A stretch of 64,000 bases of DNA from Syntrophaceae bacterium UBA2251. GTDB taxonomy: Bacteria; Desulfobacterota; Syntrophia; Syntrophales; UBA2251. The notes below the pieces were generated by a model. That model was not told the DNA's origin. It made no database searches and was given only the letters and a program-made list of their open reading frames with translations. The first letter of the stretch is position 1, and every line of letters starts with the position of its first letter. The position numbers were made by a program, and so were the translations under genes. Below are positions 34,553-43,832 of the stretch, piece after piece. The stretch lies in NCBI GenBank assembly GCA_002347815.1, contig DDXV01000065.1, forward strand, positions 1 through 64,000, read 5' to 3'.

Positions 34553-36706
34553 ATGCTGCGCATCACCGACATCCTTGACAAGGCCCAGGCGTACCTTGCG
34601 CCGGCGGAGCTCGAGATGATCGAGAAGGCCTACGTTTTCTCGGCCTCCGTCCATCAGGGGCAGGTACGGCTGTCCGGTGAACCCTACCTGACGCATCCCA
34701 TGGAAGTGGCGGGCATGCTGGTCGACATGCGGATGGACGCCTCCACGCTGATCACGGGCCTGTTGCACGATACGGTCGAAGACACCCTGGCCACGCCGAA
34801 GCAGATCGAGGAGAACTTCGGCGAGGAAGTCGCCTTTCTCGTCAGCGGCCTGACCAAGATCAGCAAGATCACCTTCGGCAGCCAGGAAGAGCGACAGGCC
34901 GAGAACTTCCGCAAGATGATGCTGGCCATGTCTGCGGATATCCGGATCCTGGTCGTCCGCCTGGCCGACCGGATCCACAACATGCGCACCCTGCAGTTCC
35001 AGACGCCCGAAAAGCAGCGTTACATCGCCAAGGAAACCCTCGACCTCTACGCCCCGCTCGCCAATCGCCTCGGCATCAACTGGATGAAGGTGGAACTGGA
35101 GGACCTCTCCTTCGCCTATCTCCACCCCATGGCCTATGAAGAGATCGCGAGGCGCGTCGCCATGAAGAAGGACGAGCGGAACCAATACACCGAACAGGTC
35201 AAGAACGTCCTCTACCAGGAGATGGAACGCTTCGGCCTGATGGGCGGGGTGGAAGGGAGGGCGAAGCATTTCTACAGCATCTACAAGAAGATGGAGGAGC
35301 AGCACATCGATTTTGACGAAGTTTACGACCTCATTGCCTTCCGGATGATTCTCGATGCGAACCGGGAGAAGGAGTGCTACGAGGCCCTGAGCGTCGTCCA
35401 CGCCCTCTGGAAGCCCGTGCCCGGCCGCTTCAAGGATTACATCGCCATGCCGAAGGCGAACAATTACCGCTCCCTCCATACCACCGTCATCGGCCCCTAC
35501 GGGGAACGGGTCGAGGTCCAGATCCGGACGCGCGAGATGCACGAATGGGCGGAGGAGGGGATCGCGGCGCACTGGCGGTACAAGGAGGGACGGTCTCCGG
35601 GGGGGAAGGACGACGATCAGCAGGTCCGCAAGCTGCGGGAACTCCTCGAGGTTCAGCAGGAGCTCAAGGACCCCCGCGAGTTCATGTCCAATCTGAAGCT
35701 CGCCCTGTTCCCCGACGAGGTCTACGTCTTCACCCCGGGTGGCGATGTCCGCTCCTTTCCGAAGGGGGCGACGCCGATCGACTTCGCGTACAGCATCCAT
35801 ACGGACGTGGGGCATCAATGCATCGGGGCGAAGGTGAACCGCAGCATCGTTCCCCTCAAGTACCAGCTCCAGAACGGCGATACGGTCGAAATCATTACCC
35901 AGAGCGGCCACCACCCGAGCAAGGACTGGCTGAAGTACACCGTGACCTCGCGCGCCATCTCCAAGATCCGGGCGTGGATCAAGACCGAGGAGCGCAAAAA
36001 GAGCGTCACCCTGGGCCGGGACCTCCTGGAGAAGGAATTCCGAAAGCACCACCTCAAGTTCAGCCAGATCGCCAAGAGCGACGAATTGAAGAAAATCTAC
36101 GAGGAGCACTCGCTGAACTCCCTGGAGGACCTGCTGGCCATCGTCGGTTACGGTCGGATCTCACCCCGCCATGTGGTCAACCTGTTCCTGCCGGACGAGG
36201 ACCTCAAGGGAGAGGAGGCCGTTCCGGAAAAGGTCAGGCGCAAGGCGCCGGGCCACGAGGATTTCGGGATTTCGCTCACGGGGGTGGAAGACGTGATGGT
36301 GCGCTTTGCCAAGTGCTGCAACCCCATCCCCGGCGACGAGATCATCGGCTACATCTCCCGCGGACGCGGCATCACCGTTCATACGGCCAATTGCCCCAAC
36401 TTCCGGGATATGGACACCGAGCGTCTGGTGGAGGTGACGTGGAGCATCCGGGAGAAGCACACCTATCCGGTGTCGCTGCGCGTCGTCTGCCAGGACAAGA
36501 AGGGCATCCTGGCCGAGATCAGCTCCGTGATCGCCGGTATGGATGTCAACATCAGCCAGGCCGAAGTGGAAACACACTCCACGGAAATGCAGGCCGTCTG
36601 CACCTTTCGGATGGACGTGAACGATCTGCAGCAGTTTAACCAGGTCGTGGCCGCGCTGAAAAAGATCACCGAAGTCCTGTCCGCCGAGCGGGTCCGCGGG
36701 GTCTGA
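34553..36706 (+). CDS. Bifunctional (p)ppGpp synthetase/hydrolase
   Basis: This 717-residue RelA/SpoT homolog has an HD hydrolase domain (HD at 72-73 in LLHDTVEDT), a synthetase domain with GRFKDYIAMPK, a TGS domain beginning DEVYVFTPGGDV near 386, a ZBD/CC region with CCNPIPGDEIIGY near 585, and a C-terminal ACT domain. The RFKD form of the RxKD motif is the one linked to bifunctional enzymes, so both making and degrading the alarmone are likely. It sits behind proS. Confidence 0.95.
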   Translation: MLRITDILDKAQAYLAPAELEMIEKAYVFSASVHQGQVRLSGEPYLTHPMEVAGMLVDMRMDASTLITGLLHDTVEDTLATPKQIEENFGEEVAFLVSGLTKISKITFGSQEERQAENFRKMMLAMSADIRILVVRLADRIHNMRTLQFQTPEKQRYIAKETLDLYAPLANRLGINWMKVELEDLSFAYLHPMAYEEIARRVAMKKDERNQYTEQVKNVLYQEMERFGLMGGVEGRAKHFYSIYKKMEEQHIDFDEVYDLIAFRMILDANREKECYEALSVVHALWKPVPGRFKDYIAMPKANNYRSLHTTVIGPYGERVEVQIRTREMHEWAEEGIAAHWRYKEGRSPGGKDDDQQVRKLRELLEVQQELKDPREFMSNLKLALFPDEVYVFTPGGDVRSFPKGATPIDFAYSIHTDVGHQCIGAKVNRSIVPLKYQLQNGDTVEIITQSGHHPSKDWLKYTVTSRAISKIRAWIKTEERKKSVTLGRDLLEKEFRKHHLKFSQIAKSDELKKIYEEHSLNSLEDLLAIVGYGRISPRHVVNLFLPDEDLKGEEAVPEKVRRKAPGHEDFGISLTGVEDVMVRFAKCCNPIPGDEIIGYISRGRGITVHTANCPNFRDMDTERLVEVTWSIREKHTYPVSLRVVCQDKKGILAEISSVIAGMDVNISQAEVETHSTEMQAVCTFRMDVNDLQQFNQVVAALKKITEVLSAERVRGV

Positions 36707-36720
36707 GCGACAAACCGTGT

Positions 36721-36749
36721 TGACGCCGGCGGGCATTTGCGGTAATAAG
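36721..36749 (+). promoter_or_regulatory. Candidate promoter for amidase-rdgB-tRNA-Pro
   Basis: TTGACG at 36721-36726 and TAATAA at 36744-36749 have a 17-base spacer, just after the RelA/SpoT stop. Confidence 0.4.
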
Positions 36750-36803
36750 CCAACGGCGTTGCCGACATTGAGGAGACGTTATTGCATGCAAAGAGGGGAA
36801 GGA

Positions 36804-37499
36804 ATGCGACATCCGCCGGATAAAGCCCGGTTCTGCCTCGTTGTGGCGACCATGCTGGTCCTGGTCGCGTCAGCCGCGTGGCGGCCGTGCTGGGCGGCGC
36901 CGCTCGTCCTGATCGATCCGGCTCACGGCGGAAGCGAGCGGGGCGTCCGTCTGTCCGATGCGGTGTACGAAAAGGACGTGACATTCGCGATCGCCCGGAT
37001 GGTGCAGAAGGACCTGATCGAGTCAGGGAGGATCGCCGTGCAACTGACGCGGACGGAGGATCGCCGGATTCCCCTGCGGGAGCGCGCCGCCCTGGCCGCC
37101 CGGCTCAAGCCCCAGCTCCTGATCAGCCTTCACGTGAACGCGGGTTTCGGCAAGAAAGCCTCCGGCTATGAGCTCATTTTTCCCGGGTTCGGAGCGACCG
37201 TGCCCGACGGTCAGGCGCCGCAGGCCGCTGCCCGCGTCACGGCGAAGCAGGCCCACCTGAATGAGGGCATCCGTTTTGCGCAGGTGGCCGCCCGCCATCT
37301 GGAGCGGGTTTTCCCGCGGAAGGGCCGGGGGCTGCGGGAGGCCCCGATTCCCCTGCTCGAAGGCCTGACGGTCCCCGCGGTGGTGGTGGAGGTCGGTTTT
37401 GCCACCCACCCGGAAGATAGGAACAGGCTTCTCGACCCCGCCACGCAGAAAGCGATCGCCCGGGCCCTGTCCGTCGCCCTCTCCGAATATTTCCGATGA
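36804..37499 (+). CDS. Secreted N-acetylmuramoyl-L-alanine amidase
   Basis: This 231-residue Amidase_3-type protein has an N-terminal signal peptide or anchor ending near WAAP at residue 32. LIDPAHGG follows (zinc His), then SLHVNAG near 111 and VVEVGFATHPED near 196 with the catalytic Glu. It would cut the amide bond between muramic acid and the stem peptide in the periplasm. The ATG at 36804 follows GGGGAAGGA; an ATG six codons upstream is possible. It overlaps rdgB by ATGA. Confidence 0.9.
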   Translation: MRHPPDKARFCLVVATMLVLVASAAWRPCWAAPLVLIDPAHGGSERGVRLSDAVYEKDVTFAIARMVQKDLIESGRIAVQLTRTEDRRIPLRERAALAARLKPQLLISLHVNAGFGKKASGYELIFPGFGATVPDGQAPQAAARVTAKQAHLNEGIRFAQVAARHLERVFPRKGRGLREAPIPLLEGLTVPAVVVEVGFATHPEDRNRLLDPATQKAIARALSVALSEYFR

Positions 37500-38104
37500 A
37501 GATCGTCCTCGCCTCGCGGAACCAGGGAAAGCTCAGGGAAATCCGGGATCTTCTTGACGGGCTGGAAATCGAATTCGTCTCCCTGGCGGACATCGACCAA
37601 CCGCCGGAGGTGGTCGAGGACGGCGAAACCTTCTACGCCAATGCCCTGAAGAAGGCGCGAACCATCGCCGAGTACGCGAACTGCCCGGCCCTGGCCGACG
37701 ATTCGGGGCTGGAGGTGGAGGTGCTGCGGGGTGCGCCGGGCGTCCATTCGGCCCGTTATGCCGGGCCCGGGGCGGACGACCTCAGCAACATGGAGAAACT
37801 GCTCCGGGACCTGGAGGGCGTGCCCCCGGAAAGACGGATGGCGGCCTTCCGCTGTGTTTTGGTCCTCTGTTATCCCGACGGACGCCATCAAGCCTTCGAG
37901 GGGCGATGGGAAGGGCGAATCAGCGAAGCCATGCGGGGGCGCAGGGGGTTCGGCTACGATCCCGTCTTTTATCTCGACGAGGCGGGGAAGACCGTCGCCG
38001 AACTGTCCCCGGAGGAGAAGAACCGGCGGAGCCACCGCGCACGGGCGATCCGGAAGCTGAAGCGCCACCTGGAGGCGGTCCGCGGTGCGCATGGAATAAA
38101 ATGA
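37496..38104 (+). CDS. rdgB: XTP/dITP diphosphatase
   Basis: This 202-residue Ham1-family enzyme opens KIVLASRNQGKLREI and has ALADDSGLEVEVLRGAPGV near 64-82 and FGYDPVF near 152. It removes non-canonical purine nucleotides such as dITP and XTP from the pool. The start overlaps the amidase stop. Its TGA at 38102-38104 is directly followed by the first base of tRNA-Pro, so the two probably share a transcript. Confidence 0.96.
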   Translation: MKIVLASRNQGKLREIRDLLDGLEIEFVSLADIDQPPEVVEDGETFYANALKKARTIAEYANCPALADDSGLEVEVLRGAPGVHSARYAGPGADDLSNMEKLLRDLEGVPPERRMAAFRCVLVLCYPDGRHQAFEGRWEGRISEAMRGRRGFGYDPVFYLDEAGKTVAELSPEEKNRRSHRARAIRKLKRHLEAVRGAHGIK

Positions 38105-38181
38105 CGGGGCGTAGCGCAGCCTGGTAGCGCGCCTGCTTTGGGAGCAGGATGTCGGGTGTTCAAATCACCCCGCCCCGACCA
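38105..38181 (+). tRNA. tRNA-Pro (anticodon TGG)
   Basis: The cloverleaf has acceptor arms CGGGGCG (38105-38111) and CGCCCCG (38171-38177) and an anticodon stem CCTGC/GCAGG around loop TTTGGGA, giving anticodon TGG. GTTCAAATC is the T-loop, and the CCA end is encoded at 38179-38181. It starts directly after the rdgB stop. Confidence 0.97.
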
Positions 38182-38309
38182 GTACCTTTCGGAGTGGCGG
38201 GTCGATCCGCCCGTCCGGCCCGGTTTTCCGAGCCTGGGAGGCATCGCCGGGCAGAGACCCCCCACGCGCGGGAGGGTGTTATGCGGCACGGAGGCGCAGC
38301 GTGAGATGA

Positions 38310-38489
38310 ATGGCGGCGTCTTCGGTCGAACCGCTCATGACGCCGCCCGTCATAGATGCGATCCGGGCATCCGGCGGGGCCCTCATCCTCGCGATCGGCT
38401 TCAACATCACGGGAATCGCCCGGCTTCAGGTGGGCAACCTGCTCCCCGCGATCCTCTTTGCCGCCGCCTTCGGCGGGTTGTTCGGATAG
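38310..38489 (+). pseudogene. 3' remnant of a DUF554 (YqgA/YdfK-type) membrane protein gene
   Basis: A 59-codon frame after an in-frame TGA at 38307 reads like the last quarter of a DUF554 protein: TPPVIDAIRASGGALILAIG, then GIARLQVGNLLPAIL. Full-length family members have about 220-240 residues, and I find no N-terminal part in any frame back to the tRNA. It sits in the 317-base gap between tRNA-Pro and the phosphomannomutase gene; 38182-38309 holds nothing else I can recognise. Most likely it was left by a deletion beside the tRNA. Confidence 0.7.
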
Positions 38490-38498
38490 GATTCCGCT

Positions 38499-39866
38499 TC
38501 AGGCGCTCATGATTTCCTGGAGCGTGCCTTCAATCAGTTGGCGGATGGCGGCCAGGCGTGCCTCGGTCTCGGCCTCGAAGCGCAGGACGAGGACCGGCTG
38601 CGTGTTGGAGGCGCGGATCAGACCCCAGCCGTCGGCGAACGGGATGCGGACGCCGTCCACGTCGATGATGGGATAGTCTTTTCGAAACCGCTCCTTGACG
38701 GCCTCGACGACCTGAAACTTTCGGTCGTCCGGGCAGTCGATCCGGATTTCGGGCGTGACGAAGGTTTTGGGGACGTCGGCCAGAAGATCGCTCAGGCGCC
38801 GGCCGGTTTTGGAGAGGATCTCCAGCAGGCGCAGGGAGGCGTAGATGGCGTCGTCGAAACCGAAATAGCGGTCGGCGAAGAACAGGTGCCCGCTCATCTC
38901 GCCGGCCAGAAGGGCGTTTTCCTCCTTCATTTTCTCCTTGATCAGGGAGTGTCCCGCCTTCCACATGATCGCGCGGCCGCCGTGGCGCTCGATGTCGTCA
39001 TAGAGCTTCTGGGAGCACTTCACCTCGCCGATGATGGCCGCCCCGGGATTCTTGTCGAGAATGAAGCGTGAAAACAGGAGGAGAAGCTCGTCCCCCCAGA
39101 GGATCTTCCCCTGGTCGGTAATCACGCCCAAGCGGTCGGCGTCGCCGTCATAGGCGATTCCGGCGTCTGCGCCGCTCGCGTTGACGCGTGCGATGAGCTC
39201 CTGAAGGTTTTCGAGCACGGTCGGATCGGGGAAATGATTCGGAAAGCGCCCGTCGGGATCGCAGTAGATGTCCTCGATCCGGCAGCCGAGACGGCGAAGC
39301 AGCGGCAGGGCGAACAGGCCGCCGACCCCGTTGCCGCCGTCCACGACCACGGAGAGTCCCGGAGCGATTTCGACGTTCCCGAACAGGTGGTCTTCATAGG
39401 CCTGACGAATGTCGGCCGTTTCGGCCCGGCCCGCCCCCGCGGCGTATCGCCCGCCTTCCATGAGGGTGCGGAGGCGCTGGATGTCGCTGCCGAAAATGGT
39501 GTCCGGGCCGACGCAGATCTTGAAGCCGTTGAAATCCGGAGGATTATGGCTTCCGGTGACCATGACCCCGCCGTCTGTGCCGAGATGGCGGATGGAGAAG
39601 TACAGCATCGGCGTGGCGCACAGGCCGATATCCAGCACCGTCAGGCCGCCGTCGATCAGGCCGCGCACGACGGCGGCCTGATAGTCTGCTGAACTGAGGC
39701 GGCAGTCCCGCCCCGCCGTCATGACCTTCGCCCCGCGCTCCCGCGCCAGGGTGGCGATGGCCCGGCCCAGGCCGTAAATGAAGTCGGGATTGAGATCGCG
39801 GCCCACGAGTCCGCGGACGTCGTATTCCCGAAAAACCTCCGGATTGATGGCGGGGGACATTCCCAT
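38499..39866 (-). CDS. Phosphomannomutase/phosphoglucomutase
   Basis: This 455-residue alpha-D-phosphohexomutase has the phosphoserine loop TGSHNP near 105, the metal loop DGDADRLGV near 240, the sugar loop GEMSGHLFF near 322, and a C-terminal phosphate-binding RASNTQPVLVLRFEAE. It interconverts the 6- and 1-phosphates of mannose or glucose for LPS and exopolysaccharide (AlgC/ManB type). Its ATG follows AAGGAGGGG. It is the last gene of the minus-strand run starting at 43748. Confidence 0.95.
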   Translation of the reverse strand: MGMSPAINPEVFREYDVRGLVGRDLNPDFIYGLGRAIATLARERGAKVMTAGRDCRLSSADYQAAVVRGLIDGGLTVLDIGLCATPMLYFSIRHLGTDGGVMVTGSHNPPDFNGFKICVGPDTIFGSDIQRLRTLMEGGRYAAGAGRAETADIRQAYEDHLFGNVEIAPGLSVVVDGGNGVGGLFALPLLRRLGCRIEDIYCDPDGRFPNHFPDPTVLENLQELIARVNASGADAGIAYDGDADRLGVITDQGKILWGDELLLLFSRFILDKNPGAAIIGEVKCSQKLYDDIERHGGRAIMWKAGHSLIKEKMKEENALLAGEMSGHLFFADRYFGFDDAIYASLRLLEILSKTGRRLSDLLADVPKTFVTPEIRIDCPDDRKFQVVEAVKERFRKDYPIIDVDGVRIPFADGWGLIRASNTQPVLVLRFEAETEARLAAIRQLIEGTLQEIMSA

Positions 39867-39881
39867 GGCCAGGCCCCTCCT

Positions 39882-40922
39882 TCAGGCGAAATCGAGCGCG
39901 GCGAGATCGACGTGCTTTCGGAAGACCGCCTCGATCAGGGCAATCTTCTCCTGATCGTCCCGGGTGGTCAAGGTCTCGATTCCATCGATCTGGCGTGCGA
40001 CGTCGTACGTGTCCGCGGTGACGAGGAGCAGCGGAATGCCGAGTTCCTCGGCGCGGGAAATGAGATGCGGCGCGGGCAGAATGTTGTTGGTCAGGAGCAC
40101 GGCTGCGGCATGGGCGTCCAGGGCGGCCAGGAGCATGTCGCTGCGGTCGCCGGTCGTGAGGACGAGGTTGCCGGGTTCGTGAAAAAGCGGATTCCGGACG
40201 GCGACGTCGCAGGACATGGAGCCGATGAAAATGTCTCGGGCCACGCGGTTGAGGTTCGCCTCCGCGCTCAGGACCTTGGCGAAGAGGCGATCGGCGAGAT
40301 AGCCGACGGTTCTGTAGGTCAGGCGCTTTTCGTACGGGATCACGCCCAGGATGGGGATTCCCAACTGAGCGAGCTTCGGAAGATGCGTGTCCCGAAAATC
40401 GTCGATGTTGGGGACGTTGTTGATGAGGACGCCGCGAAAACGTCCGGCGGGGAGGCCGAGGCGCTTTTTGAGAAACGTCACGTCATCGAGGACCAGATCC
40501 CCGTCCCCGCTGACGACGACCAGCCAATCCGCATCCAGCGCCGCGGCGACGGAGAGCGGATCGAGGTGGACGGAAACACCGTAGCTCAAGTCCCGGCCGC
40601 CCTCGATGAAGACCAGGTCCTTGTTCTCGCCGATGTTGGTCAGGAGTTCGCCGAGCTTCTCCCGGGTCGCCTGCTCATCGAGCATGTACAGGAGTTTGGC
40701 ATGATGAAACCCGATGCTCATGTCTTCGGGGTTTTCCTCCAATTTGAAAAGGCTCGTGATGAGGGCGGCATCGTAGTCCCAAAGCCTCTTCTTGCGATAG
40801 AGGAGGCGTTCGCCGAAGGGCTTCATGTAGCCGATCTTCTTTCCCAGCGCCTTTGCCATCCCGATGATGACGCTGGTTTTCCCCGCACCCTGCCTCATTG
40901 AAGCCACGACCAGTTTGTTCAT
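39882..40922 (-). CDS. BioD-like P-loop/DRTGG domain protein (PTA-N type)
   Basis: This 346-residue protein resembles the N-terminal half of long phosphotransacetylases. It has a dethiobiotin-synthetase-like P-loop ASMRQGAGKTSV at the start, VFIEGGRD near 110, and a DRTGG-like domain from about 215. There is no C-terminal phosphotransacetylase domain. In long Pta the matching region is regulatory. The ATG at 40922 sits behind GAGGTGAT; a GTG three codons earlier is less likely. It follows the broken acyl-CoA synthetase gene, so a role in acetyl-CoA metabolism is inference. Confidence 0.8.
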   Translation of the reverse strand: MNKLVVASMRQGAGKTSVIIGMAKALGKKIGYMKPFGERLLYRKKRLWDYDAALITSLFKLEENPEDMSIGFHHAKLLYMLDEQATREKLGELLTNIGENKDLVFIEGGRDLSYGVSVHLDPLSVAAALDADWLVVVSGDGDLVLDDVTFLKKRLGLPAGRFRGVLINNVPNIDDFRDTHLPKLAQLGIPILGVIPYEKRLTYRTVGYLADRLFAKVLSAEANLNRVARDIFIGSMSCDVAVRNPLFHEPGNLVLTTGDRSDMLLAALDAHAAAVLLTNNILPAPHLISRAEELGIPLLLVTADTYDVARQIDGIETLTTRDDQEKIALIEAVFRKHVDLAALDFA

Positions 40923-40937
40923 GGAGATCACCTCTCG

Positions 40938-41844
40938 CTATCCTTTGGAAAGAATGATCCGGACGTCCACGGCCCTGGTTCCCGAGCCCTGTTCGTAGAC
41001 GACCAGCGGGTTGATTTCGATGTCGGAAATGCCCCGGCACTTCTGGATGATCGCTCCGAGCTTGATCATCGTGTCGACCAGGCTGTCGATGTCTTTCGTC
41101 TCCTCCCCCCGCACGCCGAGCAGAAGCGGGTAGGAGCGGATCGATTTGAACATTCCGAGGATCTCCTTGCGTTCCAGGGGCAGGGAACGAAAGGAGACGT
41201 CCTTCATCATTTCCACGTAGATGCCGCCCAGGCCCACCATCAGGATCGGTCCGAACGCCGGGTCGATCCGGGCCCCGACGATCATCTCCGTTCCGGGGCA
41301 GACCATCTCCGAGATCTCCACGCCCTCGAGGACGGCATGCGGGATACACATCGTCGGAAACGGGAATGCCCCTGCGGCGCGCGGATGCTTCGCAGGTGGA
41401 GGTCTTCTCCCCGCCGAAGAGAGAGAAGATGATCGGCTTGCCGGCGGCCTTGAAACGGTGGTAGTTGTCTTCGATCGCTTCCTTCAGGTTCTCGGAGCTG
41501 AACAGGGCCGACTCGCAGTAGACGCCGAGGACGGAATGGATCTCCGGGCATTGCAGGGCGGCATCGAAGGCCCGGGTGTAATCCTGGGCCGTCGCTTGGC
41601 CGGTGATGGCGATGATGGCCAGATCCACCTCGCCCTCGATGTCGGCCACCCGGGGATAGACGGGCAGGCCTTTGATGTCGCCCCCCGCCGGATTGACCGG
41701 TAGGATACGTCCGGTGTACCCCCCGGAAACGATGTTCGCGAGGACGGCCGAGCCGATTTTCCCTCGCTCCCGGGAGGCGCCGATCACGGCGACGGATCGG
41801 GGTTCGAACAGATGCCGGATGCAATCATCAGGGATGTCGGACAT
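40938..41844 (-). pseudogene. Broken ADP-forming acyl-CoA synthetase (two deletions, frameshift)
   Basis: The N-terminal frame (ATG at 41844, behind AAGGGTGATC) starts as a CoA-binding domain (FEPRSVAVIGAS). After VDLAIIAI, about residue 80, it jumps to the late part of the ligase-CoA domain (TGQATAQDYTRAFDAAL through FSLFGGEKTS). Near 41335-41350 it passes out of frame. The remaining frame, to 40938, is the end of the ATP-grasp domain (GVEISEMVCPGTEMIVGARI, GLGGIYVEMMKDVSFR, DIEINPLVVY). Intact enzymes have about 700 residues; about 300 codons are left here. It appears inactive, unless the assembly is wrong. Confidence 0.82.
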
Positions 41845-41849
41845 GGGGA

Positions 41850-43748
41850 TCACCCTTGGAAGGCCATATGCAGATCGTAGACGCCCGCTTCCGTCTTTTT
41901 CTTGATGTCGACGAAGCCGCCCTTTTCGAACACATGCAACATGGGCTTGTTGTCGACCAGCACTTCGGCCGTAAAACCCAGCAGACCTTCCCGCTTGGCG
42001 AGGTAGGTCAGGTAGGAAAGGAGTTCACTGCCGATGCCGCGATTCTGGTGGTCGTCCCGCACGGCAAACGCGACCTCCGCCGAGTGCGTGGCCTCGTCCA
42101 CGCCGTACTGGCCGACGGCGACGATGAGTTCGTTTTCCTCATCACCGGTCATGGCCAGCAGCAGGACCTCCTTGGTGTGGTCGATGACCACGAAGTCCTG
42201 CAAGCGTTCGTGGGGCATGTCCTTGCGCTGGGACAGGAAGCGCCGGTTCAGACTGCGATCCGAAAGCGAGTAGAAGAAATCCTTGATTTTCGGCTCGTCG
42301 CTGATCTTGACCGGACGGATGAAGATCTGCAAGCCCGTTCGCGTCGTCCGGTAGGTCTCCAGTTGCTCGGGATATTCGCCCCGCTTGCCGGGAATGAAGG
42401 CCTGATCCTTGTAAATCAGGCCGCGCTTCTTCGCCTCTTCGATCAGCCAGGGGCGGAATTTGGGGTGGGCGATCGCGACCAGGGACATGGACCTTTCGCG
42501 GATGTTCTTGCCGTGCAGATACGCGATCCCGTATTCGGTGATGACATAATGGGCGTCACCCCGGTTCAGCGTAATCCCGGCCGCTTCCTTGAGAGCGGGG
42601 ACGATGCGGGAGTAGGTTTCATTGCGGGCCGTCGATTTCATGGCCAGGATCGTCTTGCCGTTGCGCGCAAAATGGGCGCCGCGCATGAAGTCGTAATGGC
42701 CGCCGATGCCGCTGTAGAAACGACCCCCGATCGATTCGGACGTCGACTGCCCGGTCAGGTCGATTTCCAGGGCGCTGTTGATGGCCACGATGTTGTCGAG
42801 CAGGGCGATGTTCATGGGGTTGTTGGTGAAGTCGATGGTCCGGAAGAGGACGGAGGGGTTGTCATGGAGAAACCGGTACGTCTCGCGCTTGCCCATCGCA
42901 AAGGCCGCCACCGTTTTGCCGCGTCCGAGCGTCTTGCGCGAATTGTCGATGACGCCCGCCTTGATGAGATCCACCAGCCCGTCGCTCAGGAGTTCCGTGT
43001 GCACGCCCAGGTGTTTTTTCCCGTAGAGGTTCGCCATGATGGCGTTGGGCAGGTTGCCGAAACCCACCTGAATCGTGTCCCCGTCCTGGATCAGGCGGGC
43101 GACGAAATTGCCGATGCGGTCCGACACGTCGGAGGGGGTTTTTCCCGACACCTCGAGAAGCGGTTCGTCATGGGGCACAATAAAGTTCACGTCATCGATG
43201 TGGATGAATCCATCGCCGTGGATGCGCGGCATTTCATGATTCACCTGGGCGATGATGAGCTTGGCGACTTCCGTCGCCGCCTTGACCATGTCCACGCTGA
43301 CGCCGAGGCTCATATATCCGTGTTCGTCGGGCGGAGAGGTCTGGACGAGGGCGACGTCGATGCGGATGAGGCCGCGGTAGAGCAGGGCCGGAACGTCCGA
43401 GAGGGAAATCGGCGTGTAGTCCGCGGCGCCCGCATTCACCGGGTCACGGGTGTTGTTGCCGATAAAGAAGGAATTGTGGCGAAAGTTCCGCTTGAATTTC
43501 GCGTTGGTGTAGGGGGCGATACCGAAGGAATAGACGTGGATGATTTCGGCGTCGAAGAAGGCCTTCGGGTGGGTTTCGACGAAGTTCGTCAGGGCCTGGA
43601 CCAGGTATTGGGGCTCGCCGCATCCGGAGGCGACGAAGATCCGATCGCCCCGACGGATATGGCTGAAAATGGGGTCCAGATCGGCAAACTTTTCGGGGTA
43701 GCGGTCCTGCCATTTCGCCAGTGCATTCACCCCCTGATCCTTTGACAT
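41850..43748 (-). CDS. Acetyl-CoA hydrolase/transferase fused to GNAT acetyltransferase
   Basis: This 632-residue protein has a class I CoA-transferase region at about 1-445, with the CoA-transferase signatures GCGEPQYLV, GFGNLPNAIM and the C-terminal part ITEYGIAYLHGKNIRERS. A GNAT domain at about 460-632 follows, with the acetyl-CoA loop DDHQNRGIGSELL. Such fusions occur in anaerobic Desulfobacterota. It may move CoA between carboxylates and acetylate a target. The ATG at 43748 is chosen (GGAG upstream); earlier in-frame ATGs lack a ribosome site. A paralog lies at 50537-52405. Confidence 0.9.
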   Translation of the reverse strand: MSKDQGVNALAKWQDRYPEKFADLDPIFSHIRRGDRIFVASGCGEPQYLVQALTNFVETHPKAFFDAEIIHVYSFGIAPYTNAKFKRNFRHNSFFIGNNTRDPVNAGAADYTPISLSDVPALLYRGLIRIDVALVQTSPPDEHGYMSLGVSVDMVKAATEVAKLIIAQVNHEMPRIHGDGFIHIDDVNFIVPHDEPLLEVSGKTPSDVSDRIGNFVARLIQDGDTIQVGFGNLPNAIMANLYGKKHLGVHTELLSDGLVDLIKAGVIDNSRKTLGRGKTVAAFAMGKRETYRFLHDNPSVLFRTIDFTNNPMNIALLDNIVAINSALEIDLTGQSTSESIGGRFYSGIGGHYDFMRGAHFARNGKTILAMKSTARNETYSRIVPALKEAAGITLNRGDAHYVITEYGIAYLHGKNIRERSMSLVAIAHPKFRPWLIEEAKKRGLIYKDQAFIPGKRGEYPEQLETYRTTRTGLQIFIRPVKISDEPKIKDFFYSLSDRSLNRRFLSQRKDMPHERLQDFVVIDHTKEVLLLAMTGDEENELIVAVGQYGVDEATHSAEVAFAVRDDHQNRGIGSELLSYLTYLAKREGLLGFTAEVLVDNKPMLHVFEKGGFVDIKKKTEAGVYDLHMAFQG

Positions 43749-43801
43749 GTCCTTGATTCTCCGAGACATAAAATGGGCGCAGCGCAATGGCTCCGCGTCT
43801 C

Positions 43802-43831
43802 AATAAAACACGAACGGCGAGTTTGTGTCAA
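43802..43831 (-). promoter_or_regulatory. Promoter for the CoA-transferase-GNAT operon
   Basis: On the minus strand TTGACA (43831-43826) and TTTATT (43807-43802) are 18 bases apart, directly after the HAD-gene terminator and about 55 bases before the start codon. Confidence 0.6.
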
Positions 43832-43832
43832 T

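Noticed and set aside
38138..38512. A 124-codon plus-strand ORF overlapping tRNA-Pro
   Set aside because: It begins inside the tRNA, is rich in Arg/Gly/Pro as GC-rich shadow frames are, and covers the DUF554 stub in another frame.
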